A stretch of 64,000 bases of DNA from JADGRF01 sp035274465 (GTDB lineage: Bacteria > Myxococcota_A > Polyangia > Polyangiales > JAFGIB01), in assembly GCA_035274465.1 (NCBI GenBank), contig DATEOF010000103.1, positions 14,507-78,506 of the forward strand. The letters are read 5' to 3'. Below the pieces are notes generated by a model. It was not told where the DNA came from and did no database searches. It saw only the letters and a list, made by a program, of their open reading frames with translations. Made by a program: the position numbers and the translations under genes. Position 1 is the stretch's first letter, and each line of letters begins with the position of its first letter. Shown here piece after piece: positions 57,286 through 64,000 of this stretch.

Positions 57286-57387
57286 GCATCGGCCGGCGAA
57301 ATGTGCGCGATATCGAAGCGTTCGACGGTTGGCACCATACGCGGGGCCGTTGCAGAATCTGACGTGAGCCTGATAAGAGGTGACCGC

Positions 57388-58114
57388 ATGAAGGCTGCCG
57401 TGTGCGAGCGCTACGGGCCACCGGAGGTCGTCGTCATCAAAGACGTGCCGATGCCGGTCTTCGGTGATGGCGACGTGTTGATCCGAGTGCATACGAGTGC
57501 GGTCACCATCGCGGACGCGCGCGTTCGCGCGTTGCGAGTGCCACGCGGGCTTTCCATCCCGACGCGCCTCGGCGTGGGTGTCGTCAGGCCACGCAACCCG
57601 GTATTCGGCCTCGAAGTAGCTGGAGTCGTGGAAAGCGTCGGCGCCAGCGTCAAGTCCTTCAAGCCGGGCGATCGGGTCGTGGCGTCGCGCGGATTCAAAT
57701 TCGGTGGTCATGCCGAGTTCATCGTCGTGCCGGAAGCGGGCGCCATCGCAACGATTCCAGCTACAGTCTCGGATGCCGACGCCGTGGCGGTCTTGTTCGG
57801 CGGCGTGACCGCACTGGTGTTCTTCGACAAAGCCGCGCTGCAAGCGGGTGAACACGTGCTCGTCAACGACGCTTCGGGCGCAGTCGGCGTCATGGCGGTT
57901 CAAATCGCCGAAGCAGAGGGGCGCAGAGGTCACCGGCGTCTGTAGCGCCGCGAATGCCGAGTTGGTGCGCTCGCTGGGTGCCGATCACGTGATCGACTAC
58001 GCGGCACATGACTTCACGCAGGGCGCCACGCGCTACAACTGCATCATGGACAACGTCGGCAACGCGCCGTACTCACCCGTCCGGCACCTCTTGAAGCCCG
58101 GCGGTCGCTTCTAG
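57388..58114 (+). pseudogene. Medium-chain dehydrogenase/quinone oxidoreductase, frameshifted and truncated
   Basis: The ATG at 57388 (AGAGGTG upstream) begins MKAAVCERYGPPEVVVIKDV. The MDR pattern continues: NPVFGLEVAGVVESVGASVK, FKPGDRVVAS and LVNDASGAVGVMAVQIAEAE with the NADPH loop. Near 57920 a one-base shift moves coding to another frame: GAEVTGVCSAANAELVRSLG, ADHVIDYAAHDF, ending LLKPGGRF and a stop. About 80 C-terminal residues are lost compared with the usual 320. Confidence 0.8.
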
Positions 58115-58229
58115 ATGGTCCCCGGCAACAGAGCGGAAGCGTCGAAGCGTCGCCACTGGTGCGGCTCTATATTTTCGACGCAGTCGCGAGCCCGCAGTCC
58201 CAACGCTTTCGGGAGACAAGTCCCGCGAC

Positions 58230-58342
58230 CGGACGATTCGCGGACCATTGCGGACGGTTACCGCTCGGAAACGGCCGCCGGGACCCGTAGAGCGGCGATC
58301 AAATCTGCCGGGATTTCAACCACTTGCGGCTCCGGAAAAGGG
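58230..58342 (+). repeat. Direct repeat, right copy (overlaps tRNA-Asn 3' end)
   Basis: Counterpart of 49214-49327 in the same orientation. It runs from the sequence 3' of the tRNA into the last 13 bases of the tRNA gene itself. See the left copy for the pattern of similarity. Confidence 0.6.
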
Positions 58343-58402
58343 ACTCGAACCCCTGACCAATCGGTTAACAGCCGATCGCTCTACCAACTGAGCTATTCCG
58401 GA
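58330..58402 (-). tRNA. tRNA-Asn (anticodon GTT)
   Basis: A complete cloverleaf on the minus strand. The acceptor is TCCGGAA paired with TTCCGGA. The D-arm is GCTC-AGTTGGTA-GAGC, and the anticodon stem ATCGG/CCGAT encloses CTGTTAA (GTT). The T-arm is AGGGG-TTCGAGT-CCCTT with one wobble, and the discriminator is G. CCA is not encoded. It is 73 bases long. Confidence 0.95.
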
Positions 58403-58516
58403 ATGGGGTGCGGAGACTACCCCGAGCACCGGGGCTGTCAAGACCGGGCCTCGTGGCAACTGCGGGCTTTTTCTCCCCTCCCCGCCCGCTCCTTCTTGCA
58501 GTACAACGCGCGGTCT

Positions 58517-59026
58517 ATGTCGGACCGTTCGTCGGATTTATCGAAGCCGTTGGTGGGGATTTTGACGGGGTCGCCTTCTGACCTCCCCGTCGTCGAGAAG
58601 GCGCAGGAGGTGCTCGCCGCCCTCGGCGTGAAGAGCGAGCTGGTGGTGCTCAGCGCTCACCGCACGCCCGAGCTCGTGACGCAGTACCTCGCTGCCGCTC
58701 CGAAGCGCGGGGTCGAGGTGTTCATCGCCTGCGCCGGGATGGCCGCGCACCTCGCCGGCGCCGTCGCGGCGCAGACGCTGCTGCCCGTCATCGGCGTGCC
58801 GCTCGCTTCCGGTGCCCTGAACGGCCTGGATGCGTTGCTCGCGACCGTGCAGATGCCACCCGGCATCCCGGTGGCCACCGTGGCCGTCGACGGCGCGAAG
58901 AACGCCGCGTATCTCGCCGCGCGCATCGTCGCCGCCGGTCGCCCGGCGATCAGCGACAAGCTCGCTGCCGACCTCGCCGAGCAGCGTTCTCGCTACGATT
59001 CGCCGGACAAGCCGCGCGTGCGCTGA
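58517..59026 (+). CDS. purE: 5-(carboxyamino)imidazole ribonucleotide mutase
   Basis: 169 residues, the normal PurE length. It converts N5-CAIR to CAIR in purine synthesis in the cytosol. PLVGILTGSPSDLPVVEKAQ has the GSxSD substrate-binding loop, VVLSAHRTPELV the conserved SAHRTP with the catalytic His, and IACAGMAAHLAGAVAAQTLL plus PVIGVPL the second binding segment. The ATG at 58517 lies just before the conserved domain. The usual partner purK is not adjacent. It stands between tRNA-Asn and the convergent glycosyltransferase. Confidence 0.95.
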   Translation: MSDRSSDLSKPLVGILTGSPSDLPVVEKAQEVLAALGVKSELVVLSAHRTPELVTQYLAAAPKRGVEVFIACAGMAAHLAGAVAAQTLLPVIGVPLASGALNGLDALLATVQMPPGIPVATVAVDGAKNAAYLAARIVAAGRPAISDKLAADLAEQRSRYDSPDKPRVR

Positions 59027-59036
59027 GCTTCAGCGC

Positions 59037-60482
59037 TCAGCGCAGCTGGTAGAGGCTGAGCGCGCCGACGTACAGAAAGCCCACCATGAACAGGACGAGG
59101 AACGGAATGTTGACCCAGCTTCCCGTGGCGATCGCCAGTCCGATGGTGAAGACGAAGTACAGGCCGAACGCGAGCTCGAGGTAGGTGCTCAGGCTGCCCA
59201 TCGCAGCCTTGTAGCGCTTGCTGATCCAACGCTCATCGCGGCGGTGGATGCCGTGCTTCGGCGTCCGCACGAACTCCGAGTGCACGCCGAACAGGCCTTC
59301 CAGGACCGCTCGCGCGTTGTTGATCGACAGGCCGATCGACAGGGCCATCATCAGCGGCAAGCGTTTGATGGCGTCGCGCAGGTTGCCGTAGAGCGCGCGA
59401 TGCGTCGTCAAATAGAAGACGATGATCGACAGACAGGTGCTCGCAAACAACGGCACATCCAGCAACAACAGCTCAGGCCGATCCATCTTCTGGCGCATGA
59501 GCATGTTCGGCAGCTGCAGCGCCGCCAGCATGACCAAAAAGAGATAAGCGAAGTTGTTCGTCAGGTGGAAGAGGCACTCGATCTTCACCTTGAGCGGGAT
59601 ATCTGCCTTCAAAACGGTGCCGATCAATTTTCGCGCGGTTTGCGCGGAGCCTTTGGCCCAGCGGAACTGCTGGCCCTTGAATGAGTTCATCTCACAGGGG
59701 ATCTCGGCCGGCGCAATCGCCGTGGGGACGTAGACGAACTCCCAGCCACGCAGCTGCGCCCGGAAGCTGAGGTCCATGTCTTCCGTGAGCGTGTCGTGCT
59801 GCCAGCCACCCGCATCGATGATCGTGCTGCGGCGCCAGATGCCCGCCGTGCCGTTGAAGTTGAAGAAGCGGCCGCTCCGGTTGCGCGCGATGTGCTCGAT
59901 GACGAAGTGGCCGTCGAGCATCATCGACTGCACGCGCGTGAGCACGCTGTAGTCTCGATTGAGGTGGCCCCAACGGGCCTGGACCATGCCGACCTTCGGG
60001 TTCGTGAAGAAGTGAATGAGGTCGCGGACGATGCTCGGCGTGGGGACGAAGTCGGCGTCGAACACCAGGACGTAGTCGCCCTTGGCGTCGCGCAGGCCTT
60101 CTTCGAGCGCTCCCGCCTTGTAGCCGTGGCGGTTCTCGCGGTGGCGGTAGCTGACGTCGAAGCCGCGCGCTCGCAGCTCGTCGGCTTTGCGGCGGGCGAT
60201 CTCCACGGTCTCGTCCGTGGAGTCGTCGAGGACCTGGATCTCGAGTTTTTGCTTCGGGTAGTCGATGCCGGCGACCCCTTCGAGCAACCGCTCTGCGACG
60301 TACATCTCGTTGTACATCGGCAACTGCACGGTGACGCTCGGCAGATGCTCGAATCGGGCCGGCGGTAAGGGCGCGTCTTTACGGTGCTTCCAGTAAAGGT
60401 AAAGCAGGAGTCCGCGGTGGAACCCGTACAAGCCAAGAATCGATAGAACCACTAAGTAAAGCGCGATCACGAACACATCCAT
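59037..60482 (-). CDS. Processive family 2 glycosyltransferase (cellulose-synthase-like)
   Basis: 481 residues from the ATG at 60482. An N-terminal membrane helix (VFVIALYLVVLSILGLYGFH) is followed by the GT-A domain: VTVQLPMYNEMYVAERLLE, VLDDSTDET, VLVFDADFVP (DxD), TLTEDMDLSFR (TED catalytic base) and QQFRWAKGS (Q-Q-x-R-W product-binding motif). At least four C-terminal membrane helices follow. It resembles the CslA/CslC and bacterial glucomannan or beta-glucan synthases and should polymerise a beta-linked sugar chain and export it. No partner BcsB is nearby. It is convergent with purE at 10 bases. Confidence 0.92.
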   Translation of the reverse strand: MDVFVIALYLVVLSILGLYGFHRGLLLYLYWKHRKDAPLPPARFEHLPSVTVQLPMYNEMYVAERLLEGVAGIDYPKQKLEIQVLDDSTDETVEIARRKADELRARGFDVSYRHRENRHGYKAGALEEGLRDAKGDYVLVFDADFVPTPSIVRDLIHFFTNPKVGMVQARWGHLNRDYSVLTRVQSMMLDGHFVIEHIARNRSGRFFNFNGTAGIWRRSTIIDAGGWQHDTLTEDMDLSFRAQLRGWEFVYVPTAIAPAEIPCEMNSFKGQQFRWAKGSAQTARKLIGTVLKADIPLKVKIECLFHLTNNFAYLFLVMLAALQLPNMLMRQKMDRPELLLLDVPLFASTCLSIIVFYLTTHRALYGNLRDAIKRLPLMMALSIGLSINNARAVLEGLFGVHSEFVRTPKHGIHRRDERWISKRYKAAMGSLSTYLELAFGLYFVFTIGLAIATGSWVNIPFLVLFMVGFLYVGALSLYQLR

Positions 60483-60880
60483 GCTTGCGTGCACGAGCAC
60501 CCTCGGTTCGGACCGGAGTCCCGACGCCCGGTCACTAAACAAGCTAGGCGTCGCGCGGAAGCGGATTGTCACCAGAATGTAATTACTTGTAGTGAAGGGC
60601 ATCCCTAGGCGTTTGCGGCCAGAACGGAAAATCTCCGTACCTCCACCGACAATAGCGCTGTTTTTGCACACTGGAGGCTTTCGCCTACTTGGCCGCGCGC
60701 GGTAACGGCGATAGAAGCCCCCAGAAGGTTCTCGACGCGTGTGACCCCGCGACGGGACTTTGGGCTACCCGAGTAATGGCGCACATGTCCACTGGCCTCA
60801 CCCATGCGGCTTCTTGTCGCAGGCTCAAGGTGGACGCGTCTGCTACCACACTGAACCCCCAACTTGCGCAAGGTGATGCA

Positions 60881-61525
60881 GTGAACGCAGTGACTCTCAA
60901 ACGTTCCTTCAAGTTGAATTCATTCATGTTTGCGGCATGCCTCACGGCACTCGTCGGCACGGGCTGCGGCGGTGACGACGGGATGACAGGGGGACCCCAG
61001 GTCATGGCCGGGTCCTCTGCAGCCGGAGCGGGGACCACAGCGGGTAGCCAAGCGCCGGCTGGTGGATCGACGGGTGCTGCCGGATCGACGGGCGCCGCTG
61101 GATCGACCGGCGCCGCTGGGTCGACGGGCGCTGCAGGCACGACCGGTGCCGCTGGGTCGACCGGTGCTGCTGGATCGACGGGTGGCGCGGCCCCCACGCT
61201 CACCGACATCTACAGCATGATCTACGTGAACAAGTGCGCGATCTGTCACGCGATGCCGGCGAGCGCGAACGCCAACGGCAACCTGGGCGGCATCAAGGAC
61301 AAGAATGCGTTCCACGCCGCGGTGGTGAACAAGCCCACGCAGGGCCCGCTGTGCATGGGCAAGGGCATGTACGTGGTCCCCGGCATGCCGATGGCGAGCG
61401 TGCTGCTGTCGAAGCTCCACGACCCCGCCCCCTGCGGCGCGCAGATGCCCGTGGGCAACCCGCTCGAGGCAACCGAGGTCAAGATGATCTCGGACTGGAT
61501 CATGGCCGGCGCCATGAACAACTAG
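60881..61525 (+). CDS. Cytochrome c-like lipoprotein with GSTGAA repeats
   Basis: 214 residues from a GTG at 60881 with AAGGTG upstream. The signal peptide ends in lipobox VGTGC. The linker contains at least six near-perfect GSTGAA repeats encoded by 18-base units (about 61062-61188). The globular part begins LTDIYSMIYVNKCAICH, a CxxCH haem site, and ends MPVGNPLEATEVKMISDWIM with a distal Met in the region expected for a sixth ligand. This is the planctomycete/myxobacterial cytochrome type often seen in surface electron transfer. A strong hairpin follows at 61534. Confidence 0.85.
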   Translation: MNAVTLKRSFKLNSFMFAACLTALVGTGCGGDDGMTGGPQVMAGSSAAGAGTTAGSQAPAGGSTGAAGSTGAAGSTGAAGSTGAAGTTGAAGSTGAAGSTGGAAPTLTDIYSMIYVNKCAICHAMPASANANGNLGGIKDKNAFHAAVVNKPTQGPLCMGKGMYVVPGMPMASVLLSKLHDPAPCGAQMPVGNPLEATEVKMISDWIMAGAMNN

Positions 61526-61533
61526 GTCCTGCC

Positions 61534-61563
61534 GATCGGGGTGCCCTGCCGGGCGCCCCGATC
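61534..61563 (+). terminator. Strong hairpin after the cytochrome-like lipoprotein
   Basis: GATCGGGGTGCCC, loop TGCC, GGGCGCCCCGATC: a 13-base stem with one wobble pair, starting 8 bases after the stop codon. There is no T-tract, so it may act as a terminator or mRNA 3' stabiliser. Confidence 0.55.
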
Positions 61564-61610
61564 CCCTGAAAAGTTGACCAAACGCGGTCCCACTCGGCAG
61601 CCTCGGCCGC

Positions 61611-62825
61611 GTGCGCGTCCGCTCCGCGCTGCTGCTCTCGTGTCTCGCTTGCGCGCCCGTCGCACACGCGCAGGACAGCACGTTGTCCGGTCGCGGTAAC
61701 AGCGTCGCACCCGCGCACTCCACGTCGGTCAAGCTGCACGCACTGTCGGTCGAGCACACGTTCCTGCCCGACGACGAAGCCTTCCGCGTCAGCGCTCGCT
61801 TCGAGCTGCAGAACGACACCAAGCGCGAGCAGCGGCTCGCCCTGGGCCTGTTCGAGCCGCACTGCGAGTCCGAAGACGAAGAGGACATGTCCTGCGACGA
61901 TCCGAACGGGTTTCGCTTCGAGCAGCTCGAGACGCTCGTCCGCGGGACCCCGGTGCCCACGCGCAAGGCCCGCACCTCCGCGAGCCACGAGTGGGCCAAA
62001 ACGCTCGCCGGCGTCTGGACGTTCGAGGTGAAGCTGGCAGCTGCCGAGTCCGTGCCCGTGGAGCACCGCTACCGGGTGCCCGGGAGACCTGCAGCGGGTA
62101 GCGGCATGAGCGCCACATTCGTCACCCGCACCGGCGCGCTATGGGCCGAGCCGATCGACAAGGCCAGCTTCTCCTTCCTGATCCCCGTGCGCAGCTGCCT
62201 GGTCGTGGAGCCCGAACAGCTGAATCGGCGCAATCGACGCGTGGTGCTGCGCGACGGCGAACCCTGGCTCCAGCTGAGCTACGGGGCCCAGCGCTGGATG
62301 CCCAAAGCCGACGTCAGCTTGTACTTCGAGACCTGCCGTCCACCTCGCGACACCGAGCTGCAGGGCTGCTCGCTGCTCGACTCGCTCGCGCGTTTCGCCT
62401 ACCCGGAAGGCGCGATCGACGATGCTACGCCGCTCGAGCGCCCCGAGATGAAGGCGCAGCTCGAGAAGCTAGACGACGCCGAGCTGCAACGCTGCGGCGC
62501 AGCGGTGTTCGAGGCCTACGCCAGCTACTTCAACCCCGCCGAGCTCGCGGCACTCGCCAAGCGACCGTCCGCCGCTCGCCACTACACCGCGCCGCTGCTC
62601 ACCGCCGAAGACTGGAAGTGGGTGGGGCTGTGCGACGAGGTGCAGGTCGAGCGCGCCCGCGCCCGCGCTCAGAAGAAGCCGCCGCCCAGGTCCAAGACGG
62701 GCTGCAGCGCCCCCGGGCCTGCAGCTGACGGCGGCATACTCGCCCTACTCTGCTGGCTGCTGCTCAGATCGCCAAGGCTTCGAGCGCGTCCTCGAGCCGC
62801 GGGTAATCGAAGCGAAACCCGGTGA
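61611..62825 (+). CDS. Secreted protein with MYXO-CTERM-like sorting tail
   Basis: 404 residues from a GTG at 61611. The signal peptide MRVRSALLLSCLACAPVAHA ends with AHA-Q. The body (about 25-370) has beta-rich sequence with several Cys (HCESEDEEDMSCDD) and a helical part with KMWVG-like WKWVGLCDEV; I do not recognise it. The tail KTGCSAPGPAADGG, then ILALLCWLLL, then RSPRLRARPR fits the GC-x...-hydrophobic-Arg-rich MYXO-CTERM signal processed by myxosortase. Its last 62 bases overlap the end of the convergent epimerase gene. Confidence 0.82.
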   Translation: MRVRSALLLSCLACAPVAHAQDSTLSGRGNSVAPAHSTSVKLHALSVEHTFLPDDEAFRVSARFELQNDTKREQRLALGLFEPHCESEDEEDMSCDDPNGFRFEQLETLVRGTPVPTRKARTSASHEWAKTLAGVWTFEVKLAAAESVPVEHRYRVPGRPAAGSGMSATFVTRTGALWAEPIDKASFSFLIPVRSCLVVEPEQLNRRNRRVVLRDGEPWLQLSYGAQRWMPKADVSLYFETCRPPRDTELQGCSLLDSLARFAYPEGAIDDATPLERPEMKAQLEKLDDAELQRCGAAVFEAYASYFNPAELAALAKRPSAARHYTAPLLTAEDWKWVGLCDEVQVERARARAQKKPPPRSKTGCSAPGPAADGGILALLCWLLLRSPRLRARPRAAGNRSETR

Positions 62826-63681
62826 GCTCGAGCACGCGCGGCCGCACGTTGGCGCCTTCCAGTAGGGCCACGCTCAGCTCGCCGAACACGGTCTTGATCG
62901 CGAAATTCGGCACCGGCAAGAACGCCGGCCGGTGGAGCACGTGCGCCAGCGTCTCGGTGAAGTGCTCGTTGGTGGTGGCCTCGGGCGCCACGGTGTTGAC
63001 CGGGCCGCGGACGTGCTGCGCGCCCATCAAGAAGCGCACGACCGACACGGCGTCCTGCAGCGCGATCCAGGGCATGTACTGCTGCCCGGAGCCCAGCCGC
63101 CCTCCCATCCCGGCGCGGAAGATCGGCAGGAGCCGCCCCAGCGCGCCCCCCTCGGGGGTGAGCACGATGCCGAAACGCGGCATCACCACGCGTATGCCGC
63201 GGTCGGCGGCGGGGCGCACGGCGGCCTCCCAGGCCTGACACAGCTCGGCCAAGAACCCGTGGCCCGGAGGGCTCTCCTCGTAGACGGCTTCCTCGCCACG
63301 ATGGCCGTAGTAGCCAACCGCCGACGCGTTCACGAGCACCTTGGGCGGCGTCTCGAGCCCCGCCAGCGTGCGCGCCAGGAGCCAGGTGCTCTGAATTCGA
63401 CTGTCTCGCAGCAGCTGCTTGCGCTTGTCGGTCCAGCGCTTGTCCGCCAGGTCCTCGCCCGCCAGGTTGACCACGGCATCGGCGCTGGCCAGCGGTTTCG
63501 CGTCGATTTCCCCGCGCGCCGGATCCCAGATCGCGTACCCCGGCCGGGACGAGCGGGAATAGCGCGTCACGCGCACGCCTGCGCGCTCCAGCGCGGCGCA
63601 CAGCGCCCTGCCCAGCAGTCCGGTCGCTCCCATCACGCAGACCTCGGAGATCGGCAACGCGGGAGGGGGATTCGAGCTCAT
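62764..63681 (-). CDS. TIGR01777/YfcH-type NAD(P)-dependent epimerase
   Basis: 305 residues, the family length. VCVMGATGLLGRALCAALER is the GxxGxxG Rossmann loop. AVVNLAGEDLADKRWTDKRK carries the family signature N-L-A-G-x-x-x-x-x-x-R-W-x-x-x-x-K. LVNASAVGYYG and PRFGIVLTPEGGAL with QYMPWIALQDAV are also conserved. The C-terminus has the DUF1731-like R-P-A-F-x-P-V-P and LELTGFRFDYPRLEDAL segments. The activity is unproven for most members (sugar-nucleotide or cell-division related). It overlaps convergently with the MYXO-CTERM gene. Confidence 0.93.
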   Translation of the reverse strand: MSSNPPPALPISEVCVMGATGLLGRALCAALERAGVRVTRYSRSSRPGYAIWDPARGEIDAKPLASADAVVNLAGEDLADKRWTDKRKQLLRDSRIQSTWLLARTLAGLETPPKVLVNASAVGYYGHRGEEAVYEESPPGHGFLAELCQAWEAAVRPAADRGIRVVMPRFGIVLTPEGGALGRLLPIFRAGMGGRLGSGQQYMPWIALQDAVSVVRFLMGAQHVRGPVNTVAPEATTNEHFTETLAHVLHRPAFLPVPNFAIKTVFGELSVALLEGANVRPRVLELTGFRFDYPRLEDALEALAI

Positions 63682-63804
63682 GTGCTCATCTCAGCCATGC
63701 GGCAAGGGCGGCCCACAGGTATACCCAGCGGCTCGCTCTGCAGCCTCGCACGCACGGCGGTATGCCGAATGGGCTCCCGTTTTGCAACCTCCGAGGAGGG
63801 CGGA

Positions 63805-63970
63805 TAGCACTCCTGCTCCCAATCGTTCGGCGGATGATCGCGCAGGACCGCGCCGTCCTGCGGGTTTGCGGGCACCGCCGACGGGGTCTTTCCCCCTTCA
63901 AGGTGCCCGCGAAGCCGCAGGGCGGTGCGGGACAAGCGAGGGCCGCCGAACGATTGGGAGCAGTAGTGTT
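63805..63970. repeat. Large imperfect palindromic element
   Basis: A perfect 20-base outer arm TGCTCCCAATCGTTCGGCGG (63814-63833) is repeated inverted at 63943-63962. A second, inner pair (63857-63876 and 63902-63921) matches at all but a few bases. Both pairs share one centre near 63888. The whole could fold as a single hairpin of about 160 bases. No gene is supported in 63682-64000. Confidence 0.75.
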
Positions 63971-64000
63971 AAGCAAAGGCAGCTGCGCGACGATGTATCA

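Noticed and set aside
57285..57933. The rest of the minus-strand frame above the transposase tail
   Set aside because: It is antisense to the medium-chain dehydrogenase. Only the last 55 codons (57109-57285) match a transposase.
1..64000. CRISPR array
   Set aside because: No series of regularly spaced identical 25-40 base repeats was seen; the repeats present are pairs or in-gene tandem codon repeats.

Overview
The window looks like a chromosomal segment of a Myxococcota (myxobacterial, probably Polyangiales-type) genome. The evidence is high GC coding DNA, very large signalling proteins (hybrid histidine kinases, a Ser/Thr kinase fused to an AAA/TPR module, a BTAD-type regulator), many secreted lipoproteins in which a long Gly/Ala/Ser/Thr-rich linker follows the lipobox, and one protein with a MYXO-CTERM-like C-terminal sorting signal. 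This is inference from protein style. No rRNA or other marker gene is present.

Layout. 0-3.1 kb: an Old Yellow Enzyme-type oxidoreductase overlaps a short-chain dehydrogenase cut by the window edge. They are divergent from a lipoprotein, and two near-identical palindromic operators lie in the shared intergenic region. 3.2-5.2 kb: a frameshifted lipoprotein, a scrap of an efflux adaptor and a GST-like protein. 5.4-14.1 kb: two giant hybrid histidine kinases (convergent), a DUF3606 protein and a single-domain response regulator. 14.2-16.9 kb: DUF3626 and WD40 debris, a methyltransferase and an FG-GAP lipoprotein. 17.4-23 kb: an AraC regulator next to a glyoxalase-like (VOC) remnant, a frameshifted beta-propeller lipoprotein and two divergent tandem-VOC lipoproteins. 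23-31.3 kb: the PknK-like kinase, a sugar-lactone/alditol oxidase, a DSD1-type PLP enzyme, a VOC protein and a second AraC regulator.

31.3-49.7 kb is a scrambled accessory zone. It holds a truncated transposase, a decayed tyrosine recombinase interrupting a hybrid kinase, a duplicated piece of a response regulator, fragments of GT2, YihY, RRM, GGDEF and CheB genes, and an IS66 tail. Intact genes sit among them: hemerythrin, DUF2007, a beta-barrel protein, a CheB-PAS-kinase-REC protein whose kinase has lost its phospho-accepting histidine, and a coupled CorC/CNNM transporter pair. Two short, related single-pass membrane microproteins of 47 and 50 residues also lie here.

49.8-58.4 kb: a lipoprotein ending in a haem-type CxxCH, a Tat-type amidohydrolase, a BTAD/AAA regulator, the C-terminal end of a transposase and a broken medium-chain dehydrogenase. 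This block is bounded by an imperfect ~114 bp direct repeat, one copy of which includes the 3' end of an intact tRNA-Asn. 58.5-64 kb returns to housekeeping style: purE, a processive GT2 synthase, a cytochrome-like lipoprotein, a MYXO-CTERM protein, a TIGR01777-type epimerase and a large palindromic element at the end.

The most interesting signals are the microprotein pair, the three-copy 18 bp motif near VOC/AraC/oxidase genes, the histidine-less CheB-kinase, the twin operators at 1.7-1.9 kb and the tRNA-Asn-linked repeat.
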